This document shows, piece after piece, positions 1 to 8,962 of a DNA stretch of 64,000 nt. Each line of letters begins with the position of its first letter. The stretch's first letter is position 1. The notes under the pieces were generated by a model, which was not told the origin of the DNA, ran no database searches, and was given only the letters and a program-made list of their open reading frames with translations. The stretch covers positions 33,508 to 97,507 of the forward strand of contig DAOUCA010000070.1 of the NCBI GenBank assembly GCA_034432375.1, in the 5' to 3' direction. This stretch comes from JAHBVH01 sp034432375 (GTDB taxonomy: Bacteria > Chloroflexota > Anaerolineae > Caldilineales > Caldilineaceae). Both the position numbers and the translations under genes were made by a program.

Positions 1-410
1 ACCGCATCGGCATCTTCTGCACGATTGACCAGCATTTTCTGCTGTGATGCCAGTACCTCACCTAGGTCGCGCTCCATAAAGATGATCTTGTAGTGATAGG
101 TCGCCGGCAGATGGCGCAAGAGCACAGAAATGACCTTCACTGCCTTCCCCGCTGTTTCAGCCAGCCACGCTGTGTCCCCCTTCTCCAACTGTTTCACCCG
201 TTCAAATTCATAGTAGCCACCAGGGTTATCGTCATCGGCGCTCCGCTCGTGGTCGGTCAGCGGCGGAATACCGCCAGCTTCCAACATACGCATCATGAGC
301 GATGTGCCCGAGCGGGGTAGCCCGGAGACAATGGTGATGGTGGGCAGGGTCGGCTGGGAAACGGGCGTGGCGGCATTTCTCCTCAAGCCACCCAAAAACT
401 TCTTGAGCAT
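1..410 (-). CDS. sulfotransferase family protein, C-terminus outside window
   Basis: The start is inside the window and the reading frame runs off the left edge, leaving about 136 N-terminal residues. Residues about 29-43 read SGLPRSGTSLMMRML, the 5'-phosphosulfate (PAPS) binding loop typical of sulfotransferases; the motif GGYYEFERVK follows, and near the edge comes an IIFMERDLGEVLAS segment resembling the second PAPS-binding strand and helix. The ATG at 408-410 has a good ribosome site (AGAAGGAAAG) about 8 bases upstream. Such enzymes transfer sulfate from PAPS to sugars or other acceptors, which would fit the polysaccharide genes further right, but the acceptor cannot be read from this fragment. 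The family call is firm; the substrate is unknown. Confidence 0.82.
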   Translation of the reverse strand, partial: MLKKFLGGLRRNAATPVSQPTLPTITIVSGLPRSGTSLMMRMLEAGGIPPLTDHERSADDDNPGGYYEFERVKQLEKGDTAWLAETAGKAVKVISVLLRHLPATYHYKIIFMERDLGEVLASQQKMLVNRAEDADA

Positions 411-485
411 AAGTCCACTTTCCTTCTAGGATTGAAATTGTCTCCATAGTGTAGACGCCAAAAATTTAGAAGTCAAACCTAAAGT

Positions 486-540
486 CTACCCAGTAAACTC
501 CTACCCAGTAAACTCCTACCCAGTAAACTCCTACCCAATA
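486..540. repeat. 15-bp tandem repeat, 3.7 copies
   Basis: Three exact copies of CTACCCAGTAAACTC and a partial fourth lie just upstream of the sulfotransferase gene, in non-coding DNA. A slippage-type minisatellite with no evident function. Confidence 0.9.
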
Positions 541-579
541 GAGAAGTGGCCAACCTGTGCCTTAGGTTGACCACTTCTC
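541..579. repeat. inverted repeat, 16-bp arms
   Basis: The arms GAGAAGTGGCCAACCT and AGGTTGACCACTTCTC pair over 16 positions with one G-T wobble around a 7-base loop. There is no T-run on either side, so it is not a classical terminator. It begins directly after the 15-bp tandem repeat. I see no gene in the rest of the gap to 899. Confidence 0.75.
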
Positions 580-899
580 GGGGTTCGTATGCGGTACATC
601 GGTCTTTGGAGGAAGGTCCAGAGGAGAAGATTCTGCCACAACATTTGGCTCCCATCAAATGCTGTAACCACTGCCAGTATACCGGGGGATTATTAACAGA
701 TTTCGCCGGCCCAGTTAATGATGGGTAATGAGAATATTAACGATGAAAAGTTTTATGCGTCATCGCATGTCACCCCTGCGCGCCCAGCGGGCATCCGAGG
801 GGTCAACTAGTCCGGCGATAAATTCCTGCCTACGCACGAATGACATACCGCTACTGTAGACTATTTTCATACCAGACCGGGCGTTTCAACCCCAGACGT

Positions 900-2231
900 T
901 CACACAAGCGGCAGGTCGCGTGCAACCAACTCCTCCAATGTTTCGCGGCGCTGAATCAGTTGGGCACGACCCTCATGTAGCCAGAGGACGGCCGGTCGAC
1001 GCGCGCCATTATAGTTACTGCCCATTGCCAGTTGATAAGCACCGGCAACCGGCACCGCCACCAACTCACCGACAACAAGAGCGGGCAGCGGCAATCCTTC
1101 AATCAAAATATCCCCACTCTCACAAAAGGGACCGGCCAGCCAGGCTGGATTTACATTATCGCGCAGTGGCTCATTGACTGGCAAGGCGGAATACTTTGCT
1201 TCATAGAGCGCCGGCCGCGGGTTGTCGGCCAGCCCGCCGTCGATCATCAGCCACCGCCGCGCCGCCGTCTGTTTGACTGCACCAACGCGGTAGAGCACGA
1301 TCCCAGCGCGTGCGACGATACTGCGCCCTGGTTCCAATTGTAGTCGCGGCAGCGGCAGCCCCCGATCGCGACAGAAGTTCGCCAAGTGATGCGCCACAAA
1401 CGCAACATAGGCCTCCACATTAGGCTGTGGCAGATCGTCCTCGTGATAGGCAACGCCCCACCCACCGCCGGGACAGATCACCTGCGGCGTCCAGCCCAAC
1501 TCCTTGTGCAATCCAGCCGCCAGATCGAGCACAGTTTCCAGCGCTGGGGCCAGCGGTTCGGCGTCGTGAAAGTGTGACCCTTGATGAAAATGAAGACCGG
1601 TGAGGTGGAGGCCAACGGCTTGGCAACGTGCCACCGCGGCTTTGGTTTCGGCGGCGGACATGCCAAATTTGCTCTCCTCCTGGCCGGTCTGGCGATAGGC
1701 ATGGGTGTCGACCGCAGTGCCGGGGCGTACACGCAGCCAGAGTTGGGGCTGTTCGACCCTGCCCTGTAAGCGTTCGATCAACCGTTCCAATTCGACTGGA
1801 TTGTCAACGACGATGATACCAGCTTTGGCCACAGCCGCATCGAGATCGGCAGGTGATTTGTTGACACCATGGACGAGGATCTGCTGTTGCGGCACGCCAG
1901 CCACCGTGGCAACATGCAATTCGCCCGCGCCGGTGCAGTCGAGGATCAGGTTGTGCCGCTGGCTCCATTGAGCGATAGCTGTACAGAGAAAAGCCTTCCC
2001 GGCATAGGTCACACCACCGCCGGTGGGATAGTGGGTGTTTAGCGAGTTTTGGTAGGCCGCGACCGCGGCGTCCATCGTGGTTTGGTCATAGAGATAGAGC
2101 GGTGTGCCATATTGGTCAGCGAGTGCGTTGAGATCACAGCCGGCGATCGTCAGATGATCATGAGCAGAGTGGTGGTCTGTGGTGACGGCGGTCGTGAGGG
2201 GGAAGAGCGTTAGGCGTTGTTCGTTGGCCAC
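900..2231 (-). CDS. lysA: diaminopimelate decarboxylase
   Basis: Converts meso-diaminopimelate to L-lysine and CO2 in the cytoplasm, the last step of lysine synthesis. The 443 residues match the usual fold-III PLP decarboxylase length. YAGKAF at 76-81 holds the PLP lysine (K79). LHFHQGSH, the glycine loop PGGGWG, EPGRS and FCESGDIL (the Cys-Glu that reaches into the partner active site) follow in the expected order. The N-terminus has about 30 extra residues before the GTPLYLYD barrel start. The gene stands alone, with no other lysine gene near. An alanine racemase-like or arginine/ornithine decarboxylase role is less likely given the CESGD motif. Confidence 0.93.
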   Translation of the reverse strand: MANEQRLTLFPLTTAVTTDHHSAHDHLTIAGCDLNALADQYGTPLYLYDQTTMDAAVAAYQNSLNTHYPTGGGVTYAGKAFLCTAIAQWSQRHNLILDCTGAGELHVATVAGVPQQQILVHGVNKSPADLDAAVAKAGIIVVDNPVELERLIERLQGRVEQPQLWLRVRPGTAVDTHAYRQTGQEESKFGMSAAETKAAVARCQAVGLHLTGLHFHQGSHFHDAEPLAPALETVLDLAAGLHKELGWTPQVICPGGGWGVAYHEDDLPQPNVEAYVAFVAHHLANFCRDRGLPLPRLQLEPGRSIVARAGIVLYRVGAVKQTAARRWLMIDGGLADNPRPALYEAKYSALPVNEPLRDNVNPAWLAGPFCESGDILIEGLPLPALVVGELVAVPVAGAYQLAMGSNYNGARRPAVLWLHEGRAQLIQRRETLEELVARDLPLV

Positions 2232-2446
2232 GGGTTGAGTCGTCTTTCTATTGATGCGTAAGTCTTTTGATGGGTGGGATGGCTGATTTTGCTACGGTTG
2301 ACAACAGTTTAGCACTTGTCCAAGAGAAAGCGTAACGCGCAAAAGCCGGCTGCCAGCAGCCGACTCTAAGAAGCATCCCTCTTCAGTTGTGTGCGCTGCG
2401 ATTGTTATAAAGGTAATCGCAGTACCAGGCCCAACCGCGCCAATAA

Positions 2447-2554
2447 CTACTGCGGCGTAATCGCCACTGCAATCATACCAAGCACCATGCTGGCAATAAT
2501 CAGCAGGCTCAAGGCGTAAAAGATCTTTTCGTTACGGGTATATTTCTTCTTCAT
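2447..2554 (-). CDS. 35-residue single-span membrane microprotein
   Basis: A short frame starting MKKKYTRNEKIFYALSLL: a positively charged head (three lysines, then Arg and Lys) followed by one hydrophobic span at about residues 13-32, ending ITPQ and a TAG stop. The lysine-rich N-terminus predicts an N-in topology. It lies alone in the 570-base gap between lysA and mazG, with a modest purine-rich stretch before the ATG. The shape is that of a genuine small membrane protein rather than chance, but I do not recognise the family. The rest of the gap (2555-2803) shows nothing I can call. Confidence 0.55.
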   Translation of the reverse strand: MKKKYTRNEKIFYALSLLIIASMVLGMIAVAITPQ

Positions 2555-2803
2555 CCTATCGATCTCTCATCCATCAGTCTATCAAGAACGTTATACTCGG
2601 TTGTCTATAATATACCAAATTACAATGCCTTACAGTATACCACAGATTTGGCCGAAGAAGGATATTCGCCAAATTACTGATTTCAAGTTTCATTTGGGAC
2701 AGTGGTAGAGTGAGCATACTTCTGCCTGCTGATGGGATTAACCTAAGCAACAGAGAACACAGAGAAAATAAGATGTATCAGTCAATAAAGTAAAGGTGAC
2801 AAT

Positions 2804-3880
2804 ATGCAATCCGAATCAACACTCTTTCTGCCGCCCCTGTTAGCAAGATTGGTGACGGCAGCTGGGATCACATTACAACATGGCTACCAATGGGTGCCGG
2901 CGCAACGGCTGATTACCCCCTATCATCCGACGGTTGAAGTGGAGTTGCCCTTGCTGATCACGGGGATTGTCGACCGGCCACAGTTGACCCGGCTAGCGCG
3001 AACATTGGCGAATGCCTACCCTGCCAACCATCTTGTCACCGTGTTACTGGAGCAATCGACCATGCCACAAAGCAGGATATTGTCGCTAGGTGAGATGATC
3101 GCGGGAACGGCGGACGTGCCGACTGCGTTAGGTACAGGGTTTGCCCTCTGCGTGCCGCCGTTGCCGGAAGGGAGCAGTTTTTCAGCGCTGCAAGCCATTG
3201 TAGCTCATCTGCGGTCACCGGTTGGCTGCCCATGGGATCGAGAACAGACGCTCCTCAGCATGCGCCATGATCTGCTGGGCGAGTGTGCTGAGGTGATAGA
3301 GGCGATCGACCGCGAACTTGACGGCACCGACAATGGTGCTCACATTGCCGAGGAGTTGGGCGATCTGTTGATGGCCGGTGTGTTGATGCTCCAGATCGCG
3401 ATAGACGCCGGACGCTTTCAACTGGCCGATGCCATGCAAAGTATTGTGACCAAGTTGATCCGCCGCCATCCCCACGTCTTTGGCGATGTTAACGTCGATG
3501 GCGTGGATGCCATCTGGGCCAATTGGGATGCGATTAAGCGACAGGAAAAGTTAGCAAAAGGACAGCGCATCGACGATCCGCTCGATGGCGTGCCGGCGGC
3601 GTTACCAGCGCTCGAAAAGGCGCGTCAATTGCAATCGAAAGCACAAAAAGCAGCATTGCTTGATCGGGCGGCATTGGCGGCGACCATTGACGCAGCGTTT
3701 GCTGCCTTTCAAGGAGCGATCCAAAGCCGAACGCTGAACGAAGCGAGCCTCGGTGAATTTCTCTGGATCGTAGCAGCAGTGGCCCAACAAGCGGAGATCA
3801 ACAGCGAAGACGCATTGCGCAGCTACTGCGTGCGCTACAAACTAGGAAACGATGGCCAAATAGCCCAGGTAGACAGGTAG
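2804..3880 (+). CDS. mazG: MazG nucleotide pyrophosphohydrolase with half a tetrapyrrole-methylase-like domain
   Basis: MazG enzymes hydrolyse nucleoside triphosphates to monophosphates and pyrophosphate in the cytoplasm (house-cleaning). The MazG domain spans about 126-245: SPVGCPWDREQT at its start, the metal-binding EXXE pair (E160, E163), then EELGDLL with E184 and D187, giving the EXXE-20-EXXD spacing of the family. Residues 1-100 resemble the second half of the tetrapyrrole-methylase domain of YabN-type proteins (PLLITGIVDRPQLTRLA, then ANAYPANHLVTVL), but the first half, with its SAM-binding glycine loop, is absent. The ATG has AAAGGTGA about 6 bases upstream. The last codons and the stop lie inside an 8-bp tandem repeat, so the extreme C-terminus may be repeat-derived. 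Confidence 0.9.
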   Translation: MQSESTLFLPPLLARLVTAAGITLQHGYQWVPAQRLITPYHPTVEVELPLLITGIVDRPQLTRLARTLANAYPANHLVTVLLEQSTMPQSRILSLGEMIAGTADVPTALGTGFALCVPPLPEGSSFSALQAIVAHLRSPVGCPWDREQTLLSMRHDLLGECAEVIEAIDRELDGTDNGAHIAEELGDLLMAGVLMLQIAIDAGRFQLADAMQSIVTKLIRRHPHVFGDVNVDGVDAIWANWDAIKRQEKLAKGQRIDDPLDGVPAALPALEKARQLQSKAQKAALLDRAALAATIDAAFAAFQGAIQSRTLNEASLGEFLWIVAAVAQQAEINSEDALRSYCVRYKLGNDGQIAQVDR

Positions 3881-3960
3881 ACAGGGAGACAGGGAGACAG
3901 GTAGACAGGGAGACAGGGAGACAGGGAGACTGTCACTGTCCCTACTGTCCCTACTGTCCT
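3867..3960. repeat. 8-bp tandem repeat and its inverted counterpart
   Basis: About nine units of (G/T)(G/T)AGACAGG-like 8-mers run through the 3' end and stop codon of mazG. They are followed at once by complementary ACTGTCCCT units, so the block can fold into a long imperfect hairpin between two convergent genes. That position suggests a termination role, but no T-run is seen. Confidence 0.75.
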
Positions 3961-3981
3961 ACTGTGGGTTCACTTGCGCCG

Positions 3982-6600
3982 TTACCTACCCGATGGGGTT
4001 GCAGGAATCACCAACTCGACCCCTAGCGGTATGATGCTGGGATCATCTCCAATCAGGGCGCGGTTGGCCTCATAGATCACAGTCCACAGCCGCTGTTCAC
4101 CATAATATTGTTGGGCAATCGACGCCAGGGAGTCGGTTGTGGTAATTCGGTGGGTGGTTGCCGTCGCAGTCGCTGCTGCCGCCGGCGTAGCACCGTTCGT
4201 CTGCGTGGTCGAAGTTGAAGCGACAGGAGGAGTAGCGGTCGCAATTGGGGTGAGCGCGGCCACCGTGGGAGTTGGGACGCTGGCCCCCGTCGCAGTCTCA
4301 CGCGCACCGAACTGCTCTGCCCCTTGTTGATTATCCCCCAGTTCATCTGCCTCTACGAGAAACCGTCTTGCCACCCAGCCACGCAGCCCACCTGGCAGCG
4401 CAACCGCGACCCAATCGCCGTCCGCAGAGAGCAGGAGTGCAGTCACCGTGCTGCCACGGCTCACGACGGCAAGGATCGGGGCAGCGGTCGTGGGTCTGGT
4501 ACGGACGTTGATGTTAACATTCCCCAAGACTGTAACGCTCATCGGCAAACTGGAATGTATTGCGGGTATTTCCGTGGTCGCTGTGGCAACAACCGTAGTG
4601 GTGACAGTCAACGGCCCAGGCTCGGGGGTTGATGGTCCTGTGGTAAACGGTAGAGCTTGCTCCGTTGGCAAGGCAGGCGTACTCGTCGGAATCAAAATCG
4701 AGGCAGAAGTTGTTTCGCTGGGAGCAACCGTTACAGAGAGCAGCGGCGTCGCGGTTGGTGAGACAATCGCAGTTGCGGGATGTATAGGCAACGTTGCGGT
4801 TGGTGTCACCGTGGCGATGGTGTGAGTTACGGTCGTAGTCGGTGCTGAGAGAAGCGTTGGTTGGAGAATGAGCGCATCTTTCACGCGCTCGGATACAAGC
4901 GAAAGGGACAAATCGTTGGTAATATCGGTGGCGATACCAGGCCAAACAGGGACAACAAAGGGTGGATCGGCAAACCATTTGCGATAGATCGCGTCGTAGG
5001 TGCCGTCAAGTTGCATGGCTTGCAGCGTCAGATTGACCAGATCGCGCAGATCATCGGCAAAGAGTGGCAGGCCGATGGCATACGACTGTTTACTAATTGT
5101 GTCCGGCAGTAGACGTAGCGTACGCTCGTTGGCGGCTGTTTGTGAGAGCACAGTAGTACTACCAACAAGCCCGTCAATTTGCCCAGCAAGTAGGGCCTGT
5201 TCTGCTGTACGATACTCTTGGAAGGGCATCAGCAGCGGTTGGGCCATTGGGTCTAGCAAGGTCGCGATTTGAATGCGCGCGTCAACGCCATCAACCGTTG
5301 CCAACGTCTTACCATTGAGATCGGCAAAGGTTTGCACGGCACTGTCATGCGGCACCAATAGAGCTACATTATCGGCATAGTAAGGCAAACTAAAGTCGAT
5401 CAGTGCAGCGCTGGACCAGGTATCAGCAAGCGCTGCGGCCAACAGATCGATCTGTTCAGCATTGAGGAGCGGAATGGCAGTATCGGGTGTTACGCGCACC
5501 AATACAACCGCATTGCGATTGTCAAACCACCGTTGGGCAAATTCACGGATGAGATCAACCTCAAAGCCTTGAATGGAGCCGTCAGCAGCGAGAAAGCCAA
5601 AGGGCGGCATATCATAACGGACCCCAACACGCAAGATGCCGCGAGTACGCAACTGCGCCACGAGCGATTGCCCATGCCGTTCCTCTGTAACCGGTAAATC
5701 GTCAATGGTGTAGGGCCAATGGCCCGGAAGTTGCGGCAAGGCTGGCACAGCCTGCGTGGGAAACCACTCGTTATAAAGTTCAGCATAGCGGCCGGTGGTA
5801 TAGAGTTGCTGGAGGGTGGCGTCGATCAACTTGCGAAAGGACGAATCACCAGGAGCCATGCCAAAGCCAAAGGCCTGCGCGCCGGGTAGTGGCACGATCA
5901 CGCTCAGGTCGGATTGGCGTGCAGCCACACCGGTTAAATAAGTGTAATTACCAAGGAGCGCATCGGCTTGACCGGCAGTCAGCGCGCGCAACGCGGCACC
6001 ATGCTCTTGAAATGGTAACAGTGTCACGGTGGCATCGGTTGTATGAAGATAAGCATCAAGTTGTGGCAAGGCACCATCATCTTGGACCGTGGCCACGGTA
6101 AGCCCCGAAAGCTCACCAAAGTTCAATGCCTGACTAACCACCGGCAAAAGAAGCGCATTTGTATCTGTATAATAGTGAGTACTGAAATCAACAATGGCTT
6201 CGTTGGCTGCGGTGTGGGGCAGGGCGGCGGCGATCAGATCAACTTGTCCGGCTAGCAGACTTTGCAGCCGTGTGGTTGGAACCACTGGCACAAAGGTCAC
6301 CTGAATATGCCATAGATCCGCCAGCGCACGAACCAATTCTGGTTCAAAGCCGACCACATTGCCCCCGCTATCGAGCGCGCTAAAGGGTGCATAATCATAG
6401 GCCACACCGACAATCATGCGATTGCCGCGGTTTCGGATTCGTTGAATCGTCGAAAGAGCAGGCCCCAAATCGTCGATTTGCGCATGGAGAAGCGTAGCGT
6501 AATTGGGCAGGGGCAAAATGACGCCACTGAGCATCAGAGAGAGGGCAAACAAATTGAACCACCAGTGGTGGTGACGGCGAGTGGAGAGGTGAGGTGGCAT
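3982..6600 (-). CDS. double solute-binding protein with SH3-like and LysM domains
   Basis: A secreted, wall-associated receptor-like protein of 872 residues. There is an N-terminal hydrophobic signal/anchor at about 14-35. Two complete family-3 solute-binding domains follow: about 55-285 (MIVGVAYDYAPFSAL, GFEPELVRALA) and about 318-548 (LRVGVRYDMPPFGFL, GFEVDLIREFA), both ending in the Y-x-E/I-x-x-x-WF helix typical of amino-acid binding proteins. After a Thr/Pro/Ala-rich linker (about 580-685) comes a bacterial SH3-like module (about 690-750: NVNINVRTRPTTAAPI, GWVARRFL), a second linker, and a LysM module at about 815-868 (HRITTTDSLASIAQQYYG). No permease or ATPase is adjacent, so uptake is doubtful; ligand sensing or capture at the envelope is my inference. 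The ATG is 83 bases after the next upstream gene's stop. Confidence 0.85.
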   Translation of the reverse strand: MPPHLSTRRHHHWWFNLFALSLMLSGVILPLPNYATLLHAQIDDLGPALSTIQRIRNRGNRMIVGVAYDYAPFSALDSGGNVVGFEPELVRALADLWHIQVTFVPVVPTTRLQSLLAGQVDLIAAALPHTAANEAIVDFSTHYYTDTNALLLPVVSQALNFGELSGLTVATVQDDGALPQLDAYLHTTDATVTLLPFQEHGAALRALTAGQADALLGNYTYLTGVAARQSDLSVIVPLPGAQAFGFGMAPGDSSFRKLIDATLQQLYTTGRYAELYNEWFPTQAVPALPQLPGHWPYTIDDLPVTEERHGQSLVAQLRTRGILRVGVRYDMPPFGFLAADGSIQGFEVDLIREFAQRWFDNRNAVVLVRVTPDTAIPLLNAEQIDLLAAALADTWSSAALIDFSLPYYADNVALLVPHDSAVQTFADLNGKTLATVDGVDARIQIATLLDPMAQPLLMPFQEYRTAEQALLAGQIDGLVGSTTVLSQTAANERTLRLLPDTISKQSYAIGLPLFADDLRDLVNLTLQAMQLDGTYDAIYRKWFADPPFVVPVWPGIATDITNDLSLSLVSERVKDALILQPTLLSAPTTTVTHTIATVTPTATLPIHPATAIVSPTATPLLSVTVAPSETTSASILIPTSTPALPTEQALPFTTGPSTPEPGPLTVTTTVVATATTEIPAIHSSLPMSVTVLGNVNINVRTRPTTAAPILAVVSRGSTVTALLLSADGDWVAVALPGGLRGWVARRFLVEADELGDNQQGAEQFGARETATGASVPTPTVAALTPIATATPPVASTSTTQTNGATPAAAATATATTHRITTTDSLASIAQQYYGEQRLWTVIYEANRALIGDDPSIIPLGVELVIPATPSGR

Positions 6601-6682
6601 GGAATTTCGGCTTTAGCTCACTTTGACCAGCAGATCAGACTTTTCGACAAAAGCCTGATCTGTCATTGTGGTCTACCGCTTA

Positions 6683-8470
6683 TTAATGACCCCAAGCAAA
6701 ATGGGGACTGTTGACTTCTGCAACCATTTGAGATTGGCCATCGGGTACTGCCGTCCAGAGGTAAAAGAGCGAATCGGAACTTTGGCGGTTGCCGGTCACA
6801 TAGCCAAGAGTCGTACCAGCAGGGCTCCACGCATGCCAGAGCACATCGGCTGCAAGCTGTTGCGCCGCACTACCATCGGGGCGCATGATCCATAGACGAT
6901 AGGTGGGAACTGTCGTGCCAATGGGCTGCGTGAAATAAGAGACCCATGTACCATCGGCCGACCAACGTGGGTAATCGGCCGCTTCATTGGTAATTTGGCG
7001 GAGTTGCCGACCACTGGAATCCATGCGATAGAGACCGTTGGCCGACGCGACAATGACCTCACTGCCATCGGGCGACCAAGTGCCGGCCCAACTATCAAAA
7101 TGGGTCAGTTGACGCAATTCGCCATCGGGCACGGCCATGCGATAGACCCGCCGCTCATTATCGCGCCAAAGGTCAAAGAGCAGCGCTGTGCTGTCTGGTG
7201 ACCAGGCATAGTTGCTAACGCCTGCCGTGATTTCACCGGGCAGCCGATATTCGCGAGTCTCCTGTGTATCATACAAGCCAATCCGTGCCGTCGTGCCGGT
7301 ACCGACGAGATAGGCCAAGTATCGCCCATCATTCGACCAAGCAAGCTGCGATTTGGGCAAGTCCCCCATGGCCAGCGCAAGCGTGCCACCCGTTGCTTGG
7401 TTGAACAAGGTGATCTGTGTCTGCGCCGAGTGCTGATCCAAGTAGGCTACCATTTGCTGCTTCTGTATACCAACGGCTTCCGTCCCGACGGCGATTCGTT
7501 GCAGATTGGCGGTGTGGCCGAGCAACGTTGCATAAATGGTGAGCTGGCCTTGATCAAGGATCGAAAAGAAAAGCTGCTCTGTTGCGGAAGTAGCCAAGCC
7601 ATCGGCGGCCCCAATCCTTGTGGCCCCATTCGTTTTGTTGTTGACAGGGAATCCAGTCGCCCCTTCCCCGTAGAGGCTTCCACTCATATCTTGCGTAAAA
7701 GAGCCAGCATTGATAAAGGCCAGCGTGCTTGTAAAGAGAAGAAAGGCGAGGATAAAGATCCCTGCTAACATCCAACGTCTTGGGAGCCGATAGGCTTGCC
7801 AACTGCGCCGTACAACCTGTAGCGTCAGGGGCATACGCGTCATTGTGCTATCTAGATAGATATCAATCCAGCCTTGATAGCTCTGGGGTGTCAAACCCGC
7901 AGTATCAACCGCGACCTCAAATTCGAGCGACGCATGATGATTGCCATAGATGTGGCTAACCTTAGTAACCCGAAACCAACCATCTTCTTCGCTAGGGACA
8001 AAATCGACGCTCTCAATCTCTTTTTCAAAGCGCACAGAAAAGGCTTGCGTACGCTTTTGACGGCGCTCCAACGCCCCAAAATCGATCATGGAGGGTTCAA
8101 CGACAAGCCCCAATTCCTGCTGCATAAACTTAACAAGCTGTCCTTCAACGGCATGGCTCGCTAAGATGCGATAGGCTTCGTTAATTGACTTGAGCCGATC
8201 CTCCGCCAAACGCTTCTGCGCAAGGTCAATAAATTGATCGGGGTGATGCAGCCGGACTAGCTGCTTGTATTGGCTCTTAATCTCTTCTTGGGTGGCGTAA
8301 TGAGATAACTCTAATTCTCGATAATACCGAGCAAGCTGATCGCCACGCTCATCCTGCGTTTCTTCTGATTGGTTGACATGGGTTGGTGCGCCATCTGCAT
8401 CAACCTCAACACCAAAAATATCAACCGTAGGCGCAATCGGATTGGCCTGCTCAAGCTCAGAATAATTCAC
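6683..8470 (-). CDS. J-domain / Ig-like / transmembrane / beta-propeller protein (copy 1)
   Basis: A modular 595-residue protein. A J domain spans about 48-105 with the HPD tripeptide at 76-78, the residues that stimulate Hsp70 ATPase. A beta-sandwich spans about 125-222 (SMIDFGALERRQ start, resembling ASH/MSP-type Ig-like domains). One strong transmembrane span lies at about 233-253. From about 290 to the end there are several TolB/PD40-type propeller blades (LAWSNDGRYLAYL, YAWSPDSTALLFDL, GTWSPDGSEV, PRWSADGTWVSYF). With J and Ig-like parts cytoplasmic, the propeller would lie outside the membrane. It is a paralogue of the next gene, and no DnaK or GrpE is nearby. The domain calls are good; the biological role is unknown. 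Confidence 0.85.
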   Translation of the reverse strand: MNYSELEQANPIAPTVDIFGVEVDADGAPTHVNQSEETQDERGDQLARYYRELELSHYATQEEIKSQYKQLVRLHHPDQFIDLAQKRLAEDRLKSINEAYRILASHAVEGQLVKFMQQELGLVVEPSMIDFGALERRQKRTQAFSVRFEKEIESVDFVPSEEDGWFRVTKVSHIYGNHHASLEFEVAVDTAGLTPQSYQGWIDIYLDSTMTRMPLTLQVVRRSWQAYRLPRRWMLAGIFILAFLLFTSTLAFINAGSFTQDMSGSLYGEGATGFPVNNKTNGATRIGAADGLATSATEQLFFSILDQGQLTIYATLLGHTANLQRIAVGTEAVGIQKQQMVAYLDQHSAQTQITLFNQATGGTLALAMGDLPKSQLAWSNDGRYLAYLVGTGTTARIGLYDTQETREYRLPGEITAGVSNYAWSPDSTALLFDLWRDNERRVYRMAVPDGELRQLTHFDSWAGTWSPDGSEVIVASANGLYRMDSSGRQLRQITNEAADYPRWSADGTWVSYFTQPIGTTVPTYRLWIMRPDGSAAQQLAADVLWHAWSPAGTTLGYVTGNRQSSDSLFYLWTAVPDGQSQMVAEVNSPHFAWGH

Positions 8471-8582
8471 ATTGTAACTCCATTATCCTATTCACTCATG
8501 CCTACCACTCACCGACTATCCGCCAACTTTTCCTTGAATCCCACGGCGATACGTAAAGGAGAGAAAATTGTCGGAAATCGGA

Positions 8583-8630
8583 AGCGGAGCTTGCTGAAGC
8601 AGCTCCGGCTTCGACAAGCTCAGCCTACGT
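8583..8630. repeat. REP-like palindrome (family A)
   Basis: Two adjoining hairpins, GGAGCTTGCTGAAGCAGCTCC-like and GGCTTCGACAAGCTCAGCC, lie in the 492-base gap between the two J-domain genes. The second core recurs in at least nine places in this window. I see nothing else in the gap. Confidence 0.75.
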
Positions 8631-8962
8631 TTTCTAGCTACTTTCTCGCTTTTACTTATCGATTCGGGCTTAGCCTGCCGGGAAATGCATGAGACGACAT
8701 ATAGCCTCTAGTGTAAGAATACACCAATATGGAGGCGATAAGTCAAGAATAGGTTGTTACAATTGGCTGTCAATGCTGGCCTACAACAACGAGGAATTTA
8801 GGATGACGCCGGTGGTTATCAACATTTGGAAGGGATACAGGCTCACCAGAATGGGCGCAAGCAGAGCGGCTGCCCAGCAAAGTCTTTTTCCCAGAGGAGG
8901 ATCTGCGGCCATGTGGGTAAAGCGGCCAATGAAGCGAGCAGCGATACCTATGTCGACAGATC

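Noticed and set aside
486..540. Possible CRISPR array
   Set aside because: The repeats are directly adjacent 15-mers without spacers, and no cas gene is present anywhere in the window.
546..728. 60-residue open frame on the plus strand
   Set aside because: It begins within an inverted repeat, has no ribosome site and no protein-like pattern.
4448..4978. Open frames in other readings of the Thr/Pro-rich linker region
   Set aside because: Low-complexity linker DNA of the solute-binding/LysM gene gives long shadow frames on both strands.
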